A DNA stretch of 64,000 nt from Agrobacterium leguminum. Lineage in GTDB: Bacteria; Pseudomonadota; Alphaproteobacteria; Rhizobiales; Rhizobiaceae. Positions within the stretch are counted from its first letter, which is position 1. Every line of letters starts with the position of its first letter. The notes under the pieces were generated by a model, which was not told the DNA's origin, ran no database searches, and worked only from the letters and a program-made list of their open reading frames with translations. The stretch spans positions 62,001 to 126,000 of the forward strand of contig NZ_JADQWB010000001.1 of the NCBI RefSeq assembly GCF_015704895.1, written 5' to 3'. Positions 17,925 through 27,580 of this stretch are shown here, piece by piece. Both the position numbers and the translations under genes were made by a program.

Positions 17925-18893
17925 ATGGACGCGAACCCGACGCTCGATCAATTGCAGGTGTTTTTGACGGTTGCCGAGACCGGCAGTTTTTCCGCCGCGT
18001 CACGGGCGCTCAATCGTGCCCAGTCGGTGGTCAGCTACACCATCGCCAATCTCGAGGCGCAGCTTGAAGTGACGCTGTTCGAGCGCAGCGGCGTGCGTCA
18101 GCCGAAGCTGACGGATGAAGGCCGCGCCATGCTGGAGGATGCAAGGCGCATCGTCGCCGGCCTGCAGGAGATGCGCGCCCGCGCCAAGGGGCTGAAGCAG
18201 GGGCTTGAGGCGGAACTTTCGGTCGCCATCAGCACCATGGTGCCGGCGGAGGCCATGGTGGCCGTGCTGCGGGATTTTCGCCAGCAGTTTCCAACCGTCA
18301 CCCTCAGCCTCAATGTCGGCGAGCTGGGCATGGTCATGGAGATGGTGCTCTCCCGCAAGGCAGGTATCGGCATTGGCGGGGCGATGCTGCGCCAGGACGA
18401 TGAACTCGTCGTCGAAAAGGTCGGCCATTCCTTCATGTTGCCGGTCGTTGCGTCGGATCACCCGCTGGCGCAGATCGAGCGGCCGCTGGGACTTGCCGAT
18501 GTGCGCGAGGAGGTTCAGCTTGTCGTCACCGATGCATCCGGCCTGACCAAGGGCCGCGATTTCAATGTGCTTTCCTACAAGACATGGCGGGTCAGCGACA
18601 TCGCCACGAAATACCAGCTCATCAAGGGCGGTCTGGGCTGGGGCGGTCTGCCCGCATCGATCGTCCGTAACGACATCACCAATGGCAGCCTCAAGGCGCT
18701 TGAACTCGAGGCCTATGAACAGGGCGAATATCCGCTCTTTGCGCTGCGGCGGGTCGATTCACCCGCCGGCCCCGCCGGCCAATGGCTTGCCGAAGCATTT
18801 CAGCAACGCCTCTCTGCCTGTCCGAACCATAAGGATTTCAACGGGATGCTTGCGGCGCACAAGCAGAGGACCATTCCTGTCGCCGCTGAGTGA
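17925..18893 (+). CDS. LysR-family transcriptional regulator
   Basis: The 322-residue protein has an N-terminal winged helix (LDQLQVFLTVAETGSFSAASRALNRAQSVVSYTIANLE) and a periplasmic-binding-like effector domain from about residue 90. It is transcribed divergently from azoR with 149 bases between the starts, and probably regulates it in response to quinone or electrophile stress. The effector is not known. Confidence 0.9.
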   Translation: MDANPTLDQLQVFLTVAETGSFSAASRALNRAQSVVSYTIANLEAQLEVTLFERSGVRQPKLTDEGRAMLEDARRIVAGLQEMRARAKGLKQGLEAELSVAISTMVPAEAMVAVLRDFRQQFPTVTLSLNVGELGMVMEMVLSRKAGIGIGGAMLRQDDELVVEKVGHSFMLPVVASDHPLAQIERPLGLADVREEVQLVVTDASGLTKGRDFNVLSYKTWRVSDIATKYQLIKGGLGWGGLPASIVRNDITNGSLKALELEAYEQGEYPLFALRRVDSPAGPAGQWLAEAFQQRLSACPNHKDFNGMLAAHKQRTIPVAAE

Positions 18894-19165
18894 CATTGGC
18901 TAATTATATCTGGACCGAGCGGGGCCACGTTCTCCCCGCCGGGGAGAAGAAACGCGCGGCAACCTCGGCGCTATGCCAGCAAGGCCAATTGACGTGGACG
19001 GGTCGCCTGCCTATACCTAAACCACGGTCAGCAGTTCACCGAGGCATCGCCGTCCCGCAAGGGAAGCTAAACCTGCATTTTTAAAGTTTGACAGCACTTA
19101 TCCCGTGCCATGTCGGAAGCCGGCGATCAGCGACACCTTTTCGGAATGGCACTTGAGGGTAAGTC

Positions 19166-19708
19166 ATGCCACGTTCGATCCTTTCCATTGATATCGCCGA
19201 CCTCTCGACTTTCGCCAAATCCGTCCGCGAACAGATCGGCAGGCTGGACCGAAAGCCAAGCCATGTGGAGATGCTCAATCTTCTGAGCCGGGCTGCCGGG
19301 TTCCGAAATTTCCAGCACTTGCGAGCCTCGCGCGAGCCATCCGATGACAGCGGACCATCCCGGCCAGAGATGCTGCCGGCAGCCAATGAGGGCAGGGTGC
19401 TGAAGACCGTTCGTGTCTTCGACGCCGCAGGCCGGCTGATGCAATGGCCGGCCCGCCGCTCCCAGCAGGAACTGTGCCTCTGGTATCTATGGGCAAAAAT
19501 TCCCGCCGGGCGGAGCTTTTCCGAGCGCGAATTCAGCAGCTTTCTGGATAGTCTGCACCTGTTCGGGGATGCGGCCATGCTGAGGCGCGACATGGTCGGC
19601 CTGAGGCTCATCCGCCGTAACCGCGATGGCAGCGATTATCGGCGCATCGAGCAGAAACCGCCATTGGAACTGCCGCTTCTGCTGCGAACGCTCGGTGGTC
19701 GCGAATAG
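19166..19708 (+). CDS. DUF2087-domain protein
   Basis: The 180-residue protein has an N-terminal helical region (about 1-60) and a C-terminal DUF2087 domain with the pattern RVFDAAGRLMQWPARRSQQ, FSEREF and LRRDMVGLRLIRRNRDGSDYRR. DUF2087 looks like a small winged-helix fold and is often linked to regulators. No function is established. The 272 bases before it hold no gene I can support. Confidence 0.8.
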   Translation: MPRSILSIDIADLSTFAKSVREQIGRLDRKPSHVEMLNLLSRAAGFRNFQHLRASREPSDDSGPSRPEMLPAANEGRVLKTVRVFDAAGRLMQWPARRSQQELCLWYLWAKIPAGRSFSEREFSSFLDSLHLFGDAAMLRRDMVGLRLIRRNRDGSDYRRIEQKPPLELPLLLRTLGGRE

Positions 19709-19714
19709 GGAAAT

Positions 19715-19744
19715 GCCCTCCCGCCGACAAGTCGGTGGGAGGGC
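19715..19744. terminator. Bidirectional terminator between convergent genes
   Basis: A 14-bp stem (GCCCTCCCGCCGAC / GTCGGTGGGAGGGC, one G-U pair) with an AA loop lies between the DUF2087 gene and the convergent cpdB gene, 6 and 8 bases from the two stop codons. Neither side has a strong T-tract. Confidence 0.7.
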
Positions 19745-19752
19745 GTCTACCG

Positions 19753-21741
<1,989 letters not shown>

Positions 21742-21948
21742 GGGAACTCCTTCGGATGAAGCTTGCTCTGTCTTGAAAAATGACAGGGTAGAAGCAATCG
21801 CAGAGGAGTCCATCACCAAAATGACAGGCCCGTGACAGATGGGCCGGTTTTCAACCGTTTGATAAATTTTTTATCACGGGAGTGCGGCGCAGGTGTCGCC
21901 GCACCGGAGAATGCGCATCCTCCGTTCTGTGCATTGCCGTGCCCTGGA

Positions 21949-22284
21949 TCAGCGGGCGAGGGTCGGTTTCACTTCTTCGTGGAAGAAGCGGAAATAGGAG
22001 GAGAGCTGCGCCAGCGTGTTGGTGGAAAGCTTGAGCTGCAGGCCGAGGCGGTTCATGTGCTGCCATTGCACGACGCCCTCGATGAAGCCGAGATCCTCAC
22101 TCTGCACCTTGACCCGGCTGCCCTTGGCGGCGGCGAAAGGCCCGTCCAGCTCGAGCGCCATTCCGGTGGCGGAAAGATCGACCACACGCCCTCTGGTCGA
22201 CTGGCTGAAATAATGCACGGTCGCAAAAATCCTGGTCTTGCTGCGGGGCGCGGTCCGTGTCGCCATATTGAGGTTGTTTGTCAT
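21949..22284 (-). CDS. PilZ-domain protein
   Basis: About 111 residues, almost all one PilZ-like beta-barrel (RIFATVHYFSQSTRGRVVDLSATGMALELDGPF). The usual cyclic-di-GMP motifs RxxxR and DxSxxG are visible in part as RSKTR and DLSATG, so binding is plausible. I start it at the ATG at 22284; in-frame ATGs at 22320 and 22323 are also possible. Two diguanylate cyclases lie elsewhere in the window, but no partner is adjacent. Confidence 0.75.
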   Translation of the reverse strand: MTNNLNMATRTAPRSKTRIFATVHYFSQSTRGRVVDLSATGMALELDGPFAAAKGSRVKVQSEDLGFIEGVVQWQHMNRLGLQLKLSTNTLAQLSSYFRFFHEEVKPTLAR

Positions 22285-22381
22285 TTTGCTGCTCAAATCA
22301 ATTGTTTCCGATACCTGCATCATGGCGCGGAAAACTTGAGAGCCGTTTAGTTCTTCTCTTAAAATTGCATGTAATTGCCGA

Positions 22382-22849
22382 TTATGCTGTGTCGATACGG
22401 CACTGATAGCAATTATTGCGGGCGGAGCGCACATGCACATAAGCGACATCCGCGCGCTCCAGAAGGTGCCGCGCGCGCGAAACGATCTCGCCTGTCGCCG
22501 TCACCGCGCCGGTGCCGTAGACGATGCGGTCATCGGCTCCATAACCGCGCACGATATAATCCGGGCTGTTCAGCATCGGCGGAATGGCCTGCGTCTGCGG
22601 GTAGTGCTCACAGGCGTCGGCATGCAGAAACACCGGCCCCGTTTCCGCATAGGGCTGCAACGAGGGAAAGGGCCGGTAGGCGAGGATCAACATCCCTTCG
22701 CCTTCCCCGATCTGGCAAAGGCAGTGGCGGCAGGGCATGCCGCCGGGAGAAACGGCTTTCTCCGGCGGATTGCCATAGGCGTCGGCGGCTCCAGACCGGT
22801 AGGCTTCGGCTTCCTTAGCCGGCATTGCAGTGAAAACGAGATCGGTCAT
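22382..22849 (-). CDS. DUF1203-family protein
   Basis: The 155-residue protein starts at an ATG with a near-perfect AGGAGGT site. It has the DUF1203 pattern CRHCL, LILAYRPF and HADACEHY, where cysteines and histidines could bind a metal or an iron-sulfur centre. The family is uncharacterised. It overlaps nothing and is transcribed away from the DUF4344-like gene. Confidence 0.82.
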   Translation of the reverse strand: MTDLVFTAMPAKEAEAYRSGAADAYGNPPEKAVSPGGMPCRHCLCQIGEGEGMLILAYRPFPSLQPYAETGPVFLHADACEHYPQTQAIPPMLNSPDYIVRGYGADDRIVYGTGAVTATGEIVSRARHLLERADVAYVHVRSARNNCYQCRIDTA

Positions 22850-23013
22850 GGCGGAGACCTCCTGGGTTGGGATCGGCGTTGCTTCTTTGCAGCTATGGTC
22901 CCGAAACGGATCACTATCCACCCGATTCTTGACAGGCGATGCAACCAGCCCATTGCGTGACTCGTTAGCTTCGGGAATCAGTGACGCTCCTCGTTCCCGG
23001 AAGGTCTGATTTT

Positions 23014-23901
23014 ATGTTCCGTCGTTTTCTGGCCGCCGTTCCGCTGGCTTTCGTTTCGTTGACGGCTCCGCTTGAGGCCGAGGCGCAGGTCGCCTCCGGT
23101 CTCGATGGCCTGTCCGACGAACAGCTTCAGCAGGCGGTCAATTTCGTCATCGGCAACGCGATCTTCTCGCTATATCACGAGGGCGCGCGCATGCTGATCT
23201 CGGATTTCGGAACGGCGGACACTGCAAGTGTGCAGGCGCCGGCCGATCAACTGGCTGGCACGCTCATCCTCCAGGCCAACGAGGAATGGCTCGACACCGC
23301 GCTCGTCAATGCCACGGACAGCTGGTATCTGGCGCGTGAGGCGGAGACTTTGCCTGAGCATGAAGCCCCGGTCTTCTCCGCGCTGGTGCCCGACAGGAGC
23401 CGCGATCGCAACATGGCCTGCCTGATGGTCGGCCGCGACAAGGACGGTTATGGCGATCTGGCCGCCATGATGGGGCTCAACAATGCCGAATTCGACAAAT
23501 GCGCCGCCGCCTATTCGGGCGTCGCTTCGGCCTGGGAGAATTTTCTCGCGCCCCACCGCATCCAGACGCCTTCCAGATTCTCCGTCAGCTACGTGCCGCC
23601 CCGCGACCCGGACCTTGAACCCTACGCCATCATGATCAAGGAATCGAAGGTTCTCGATCTCATCAGCCGCAGTTTCAGCAGCTATGGCCTGAAGGGGGAC
23701 GTCAAGCTGACGGCCAAGTCCTGCGGCCGTCCCGACGTCTACTGGTCGGCGGAAAAGCGCGAGATCACCTATTGCTATGAACTCGGCAAGTTCCAGGCGG
23801 AACTGATTGCCGATCATCTGCTGAACACCGTCACGGAAGACAAGGGCGCTGCCGGCGGGCAAATCCCCACGGCCGCCGCAAATCTGGAACGAGAAATCTG
23901 A
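23014..23901 (+). CDS. Secreted DUF4344-like protein with a broken metallopeptidase motif
   Basis: The 295-residue protein has a signal peptide (1-24, ending EAEA). It contains the DUF4344 core FVIGNAIFSLYHEGARMLI near residue 55. Typical family members have HExGH there, giving a zinc site; here the sequence is HEGAR, lacking the second histidine. Four or more cysteines (AACLMV, KCAAA, SCGR, YCYE) suggest disulfides in the periplasm. The start at 23014 follows GGAAGGT. It may be an inactive or repurposed peptidase. Family assignment is by motif recall and is fairly secure. Confidence 0.75.
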   Translation: MFRRFLAAVPLAFVSLTAPLEAEAQVASGLDGLSDEQLQQAVNFVIGNAIFSLYHEGARMLISDFGTADTASVQAPADQLAGTLILQANEEWLDTALVNATDSWYLAREAETLPEHEAPVFSALVPDRSRDRNMACLMVGRDKDGYGDLAAMMGLNNAEFDKCAAAYSGVASAWENFLAPHRIQTPSRFSVSYVPPRDPDLEPYAIMIKESKVLDLISRSFSSYGLKGDVKLTAKSCGRPDVYWSAEKREITYCYELGKFQAELIADHLLNTVTEDKGAAGGQIPTAAANLEREI

Positions 23902-23955
23902 GGCCGGATTGTCGGACGCTGGCAATCTGGCTTCCCGATATGGGAGGAGAGTGCC

Positions 23956-24087
23956 GTGCCGAAGGTTGTCGTTCGCAATTTCGCCATCTCGCTTGACGGA
24001 TACGGCGCGGGGCCAGATCAGAGCCTGCAGAACCCGCTGGGTGTGAACGGCGAAGAGCTGCACCAATGGCTTGTCACAGGAAACTAG
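23956..24087 (+). pseudogene. 5' remnant of a dihydrofolate-reductase-like (RibD C-terminal) gene
   Basis: A GTG start behind GGGAGGAGA opens a 43-codon frame reading VPKVVVRNFAISLDGYGAGP, then QNPLGVNGEELHQWL before a stop. That is the typical N-terminus of the RibD-C / dihydrofolate-reductase-like family, whose members are usually about 200 residues. The frame ends after the family's LHQWL motif and continues into a palindromic repeat (24123-24169). The rest of the gene is absent, so this is a deletion remnant. Confidence 0.75.
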
Positions 24088-24122
24088 CCGACGCGCGTCT
24101 GCGTGGCGAGAGAGTCCTTTTC

Positions 24123-24169
24123 AGCCCAAGGATTTGGGCTGACTGGATTCCTGTGACGAGCACAGGAAT
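24123..24169. repeat. Double-hairpin intergenic repeat next to the truncated gene
   Basis: Two perfect inverted repeats lie side by side: AGCCCAA-GGAT-TTGGGCT (24123-24140) and ATTCCTGTG-ACGAG-CACAGGAAT (24147-24169). The octamer CACAGGAA also occurs at 24075, right at the end of the truncated gene. The pattern is typical of a dispersed rhizobial repeat and may mark the deletion end. Confidence 0.6.
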
Positions 24170-24232
24170 GAGGGGGTGGGGACCAGACACTCCTTATCGG
24201 AGAATGGCACGCGTTGCTCTCAAGGATGCTAC

Positions 24233-25654
24233 TCAGTTGCGCAGCGATATCTCCAGAAGCTCGGTATCGGCAAGCGGCTCCACCCAGGCCTCATAGGTGC
24301 CGACGGGCGAAAAGCCCATCATCTGGTAAAGCTGCAGCGCGCGCGGATGGTCGAGCGTGTTGGTGGTCACCGTCACCCGTTGCGGATTGTCCTGCCAGGC
24401 GGCGTAAAGCGCCTGCAACAGGAACCACTTGCCGACGCCTGCACCGATTGCCTCTTCGAGCAGCCCGAAATAGGAAAGCTCGGTCACCTCGTCGCTCGCC
24501 TTGTTCAGTTCGAAGAAACCGGCGGGCGCACCGTTCATATAAAGAACCGTAACGCTGTTTTTAGGATCGCGCAGGATGGCGGAAAGCTCCGCATCGCTCA
24601 TGCGCATGCGCTTTTGCCAGTGCCAGCGTTTCCCCACCCGCCAGTAAAGATAGCGGTAGAAATGCAGGGGAATATTGTTGACCCGCATCAGCGCCGTCTG
24701 GATGTTCACGGGGATCGGCAGGCTGACTTTCGGCGGCGCCGTCATTTCCAGCTGCGTCACATGCGCCTTCAGCGGTCCATGCGACAATGTGGGGATTGCA
24801 TCCGCCGGACCGGTAACCACCGGCGTATCCTGCAATCCGCCCCATTCCGACCATGAGCCGTCGTAAAGCGAATTATCCTTGTGACCGAGCGATTCCAGCG
24901 CAAGCGTAATGACGGCGGCGGTGACGCCCGAGCCGCAACTGGTGACGACGGGCTTCGAAAGGTCGATACCGGCATCGGTCACCATCTTGCGGATGGCGGT
25001 GAGGTCCTTGAAGTGGCCGTTTTCGGAAAAGGCTGTCGCGGGCAGGCTGCGCGCACCGGGCATGTGGCCGGAACGCATGCCGGCACGCGGCTCGGCCTCG
25101 TCGCCCGTAAAGCGTCCGGCGCCACGGGCGTCGGCAATCTGCTTTTCACCGCTGTCAACGATGCCGCGCATCGCGCCAAGCGAGGTTACGCGCTTTTCGT
25201 TGAAATCAGGCGTAAAGGTTGCCGGTTCGATTTCCGGCGTACCGGTTTCGAGCGGCCGGCCTTCGCGTTTCCAGCCATCGAGGCCGCCATCCAGCACATA
25301 GGCCTTGCGCACGCCCATCACCCGCAGCATCCACCACACGCGCGGCGCGGAAAAGAAGCCGGGGCCGTCATAGACCACGATCGTATCGGTGTCGCTGAGG
25401 CCGAGCGCGCCGGCCTGTTCCGCGAAGAATTCCGGCGAGGGCAGGGAATGCGGCAGGCCGGTGGTATGATCGGCGATCTTGTCCTGATCGAAGAACACGG
25501 CGCCGGGCAGATGGCCGGCTGCGAATTCTTCCGCGCCGTTGCGCTTGTGCGCCGGCAGATACCAGGAGGCATCAACAACACGAAACCCGGCCGTGCCGAG
25601 CTGCTTTTCCACCCAGTCCGCCGAAACGACGAAACGGCTCTTATCCGTGCTCAC
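24233..25654 (-). CDS. sseA: 3-mercaptopyruvate/thiosulfate sulfurtransferase fused to a GNAT acetyltransferase
   Basis: The 473-residue protein joins two families. Residues 1 to about 275 are a tandem rhodanese with the active-site Cys in SCGSGVT (near 238), transferring sulfane sulfur to an acceptor. Residues from about 304 (MTAPPKV) to the end form a GNAT fold (NSVTVLYMNGAPAGFFELN, then GAGVGKWFLLQALYAAW and LDHPRALQLYQMMGF). SseA proteins usually stop after the rhodanese pair. The start is GTG at 25654 after GGGAGA. A possible internal GTG start at about 24760 with AAGG upstream could also make the GNAT part alone. The cysK and alaX genes lie upstream in the same direction. Confidence 0.87.
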   Translation of the reverse strand: MSTDKSRFVVSADWVEKQLGTAGFRVVDASWYLPAHKRNGAEEFAAGHLPGAVFFDQDKIADHTTGLPHSLPSPEFFAEQAGALGLSDTDTIVVYDGPGFFSAPRVWWMLRVMGVRKAYVLDGGLDGWKREGRPLETGTPEIEPATFTPDFNEKRVTSLGAMRGIVDSGEKQIADARGAGRFTGDEAEPRAGMRSGHMPGARSLPATAFSENGHFKDLTAIRKMVTDAGIDLSKPVVTSCGSGVTAAVITLALESLGHKDNSLYDGSWSEWGGLQDTPVVTGPADAIPTLSHGPLKAHVTQLEMTAPPKVSLPIPVNIQTALMRVNNIPLHFYRYLYWRVGKRWHWQKRMRMSDAELSAILRDPKNSVTVLYMNGAPAGFFELNKASDEVTELSYFGLLEEAIGAGVGKWFLLQALYAAWQDNPQRVTVTTNTLDHPRALQLYQMMGFSPVGTYEAWVEPLADTELLEISLRN

Positions 25655-25670
25655 GATGTTTCTCCCAATC

Positions 25671-26408
25671 TCAGGCAACAGCTTCAGGCGCGCCGAAACG
25701 AATGCGGAACCGCCTGTTCTCCTTGCCCTTCTTTTCTATCTTGGCAATGTGAATATCGCCCACTTCCTGCGTTTCGGAAACATGGGTGCCGCCGCAGGGC
25801 TGGCTGTCGATGCTGGAATTTTCGCCGATGCAGACGAGGCTGACCCGGCCGAGGCCCATTGGCGGGCGCACATTCTTGGATTTGACGATGCCCGGATTGG
25901 CCTGCAGCTCCTCGTCGGTGATCCATTGCAGGAAGACGGGATGGTTGGCTTTCACCAGCTCCATCAGCTTTGCCGTCACCTCATCCTTGTCGATGGTTTC
26001 CGACATGTCGAAATCGACACGCGATTCATCCTCGCCGACCGCCGCACCGGTAATCGGCCACTGGCAGACGACGGAGAGCAGATGGCAGGCGGTGTGCATC
26101 CGCATCAGCTTGTAACGACGCGGCCAGTCCACATGCAGGGTCAGTTTTTCGCCGATATCAGGGGAAGGCTGACCTTCGAGCGGCACATGGACGATCACGC
26201 TCTTGTCGGCACCGTTTTTGGTGATACCGAGTTCGATGCGCGACCCATCGGCCCGTTCGAGAAAGCCGCTATCGCCCGGCTGGCCGCCGGAGGTGGCGTA
26301 AAAGCAGGTCTGGTCCAGCTCTATGCCGCCATCCTCATGCACCGCCGTGACGATCGCTTCTGCGGTGGAAAGATAAAAATCGTCACGGAACAGGGCATTC
26401 ACAGGCAT
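25671..26408 (-). CDS. alaX: AlaX-type alanyl-tRNA editing protein
   Basis: The 245-residue protein matches the free-standing editing domain of alanyl-tRNA synthetase, which removes serine or glycine from mischarged tRNA-Ala. The zinc ligands are visible as HTACH (HxxxH) and CGGTH (CxxxH), and the glycine-rich motif TSGGQPGDSG lies near the start. It is 12 bases after cysK and 16 bases before sseA, so the three form one operon. Linking misacylation control with cysteine synthesis is unexplained. Confidence 0.9.
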   Translation of the reverse strand: MPVNALFRDDFYLSTAEAIVTAVHEDGGIELDQTCFYATSGGQPGDSGFLERADGSRIELGITKNGADKSVIVHVPLEGQPSPDIGEKLTLHVDWPRRYKLMRMHTACHLLSVVCQWPITGAAVGEDESRVDFDMSETIDKDEVTAKLMELVKANHPVFLQWITDEELQANPGIVKSKNVRPPMGLGRVSLVCIGENSSIDSQPCGGTHVSETQEVGDIHIAKIEKKGKENRRFRIRFGAPEAVA

Positions 26409-26420
26409 TTCGGCATGTCC

Positions 26421-27458
26421 TCAAACGGTTTCGTACGGAACCGCAATCTCGCTTTTCGTCGCCAGCCACTGCGGGATCGGAAGTCCCTTGGAGCGCAGGA
26501 AATCCGGATTGAAAAGCTTCGACTGATAACGATTGCCGTAGTCGCACAGTATCGTCACGATTGTATGCCCCGGACCGAGCTCGCGGGCAAGGCGGATTGC
26601 GCCGGCAATGTTGATGCCGGAGGAGCCGCCGAGGCAAAGCCCTTCCTTCGTCACCAGATCGAACAGAACCGGCAGCGCCTCCGCATCCGAAATGCGATAG
26701 GAGAAGTCCGGCGTAAAACCTTCCAGATTGGCGGTGATGCGCCCCTGTCCGATGCCCTCGGTGATAGACGAGCCTTCGGATTTCAGCACGCCGTGCTTGT
26801 AAAATTCGTAGAGAGCCGCACCCTCGGGATCGGCAAGGCCGATCTTGATGTCGGGGTTGAAATCGCGCAGGCCATCTGCCACGCCGGCAAGCGTTCCGCC
26901 GGAACCGACCGAGCAGATGAAGCCGTCCACCTTGCCATCCGTCTGGTCCCAGATTTCGGGGGCCGTCGTTTCGATATGGGCCTGTCGGTTGGCGATATTG
27001 TCGAACTGGTTGGCCCAGATCGCGCCGTTCTCATCCGTCGCTGCAAGCTGTTTTGCCAGCCGGCCGGAGACCTTCACGTAATTGTTCGGGTTGGAATAGG
27101 GGGCTGCCGGAACTTCGACCAGCTTGGCACCGAGAAGCTTCAGCGCGTCCTTTTTTTCCTGGCTCTGCGTCTCGGGAATGACGATGACCGTCTTGTAGCC
27201 CAGCGCATTGGCGACCAGCGACAGACCAATGCCGGTATTGCCCGCAGTACCCTCCACAATGGTGCCGCCCGGTCGCAACTGACCGCGCCGCTCGGCGTCG
27301 CGGATGATATAGAGCGCCGCGCGATCCTTCACCGATTGACCGGGATTGAGGAATTCCGCCTTGCCGAGGATTTCACACCCCGTCGCTTCCGAGGCGGCTT
27401 TCAGACGGATGAGCGGCGTGTTGCCGATAGCACTGAGCGCAGAGGGATGAATGGTCAT
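26421..27458 (-). CDS. cysK: Cysteine synthase A-like PLP enzyme
   Basis: The 345-residue enzyme condenses O-acetylserine with sulfide to give cysteine. The PLP lysine is K44 in NPGQSVKDRA. The substrate loop is EGTAGNTGIG and the phosphate-binding loop is GSGGTLAG. It is about 30 residues longer than E. coli CysK, mostly at the C-terminus (LFNPDFLRSKGLP), a form common in Alphaproteobacteria. It leads a minus-strand operon with alaX and the sseA fusion. It starts 122 bases after the photolyase gene stop. Confidence 0.92.
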   Translation of the reverse strand: MTIHPSALSAIGNTPLIRLKAASEATGCEILGKAEFLNPGQSVKDRAALYIIRDAERRGQLRPGGTIVEGTAGNTGIGLSLVANALGYKTVIVIPETQSQEKKDALKLLGAKLVEVPAAPYSNPNNYVKVSGRLAKQLAATDENGAIWANQFDNIANRQAHIETTAPEIWDQTDGKVDGFICSVGSGGTLAGVADGLRDFNPDIKIGLADPEGAALYEFYKHGVLKSEGSSITEGIGQGRITANLEGFTPDFSYRISDAEALPVLFDLVTKEGLCLGGSSGINIAGAIRLARELGPGHTIVTILCDYGNRYQSKLFNPDFLRSKGLPIPQWLATKSEIAVPYETV

Positions 27459-27580
27459 GATTGAGCCTTCTTGTCTGAGCGGAAATTAGGTGCCGTTATG
27501 TCCCGTTACAACCGCCTCAAGGCAAGAAATTATCTTCCCGGCTTTGGCTTAGCCACGCAAAATTTTGCCGATACCCAATT

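Noticed and set aside
25539-27464. Long plus-strand frame across sseA, alaX and cysK
   Set aside because: It spans three well-supported genes of the other strand and has no motif of its own.
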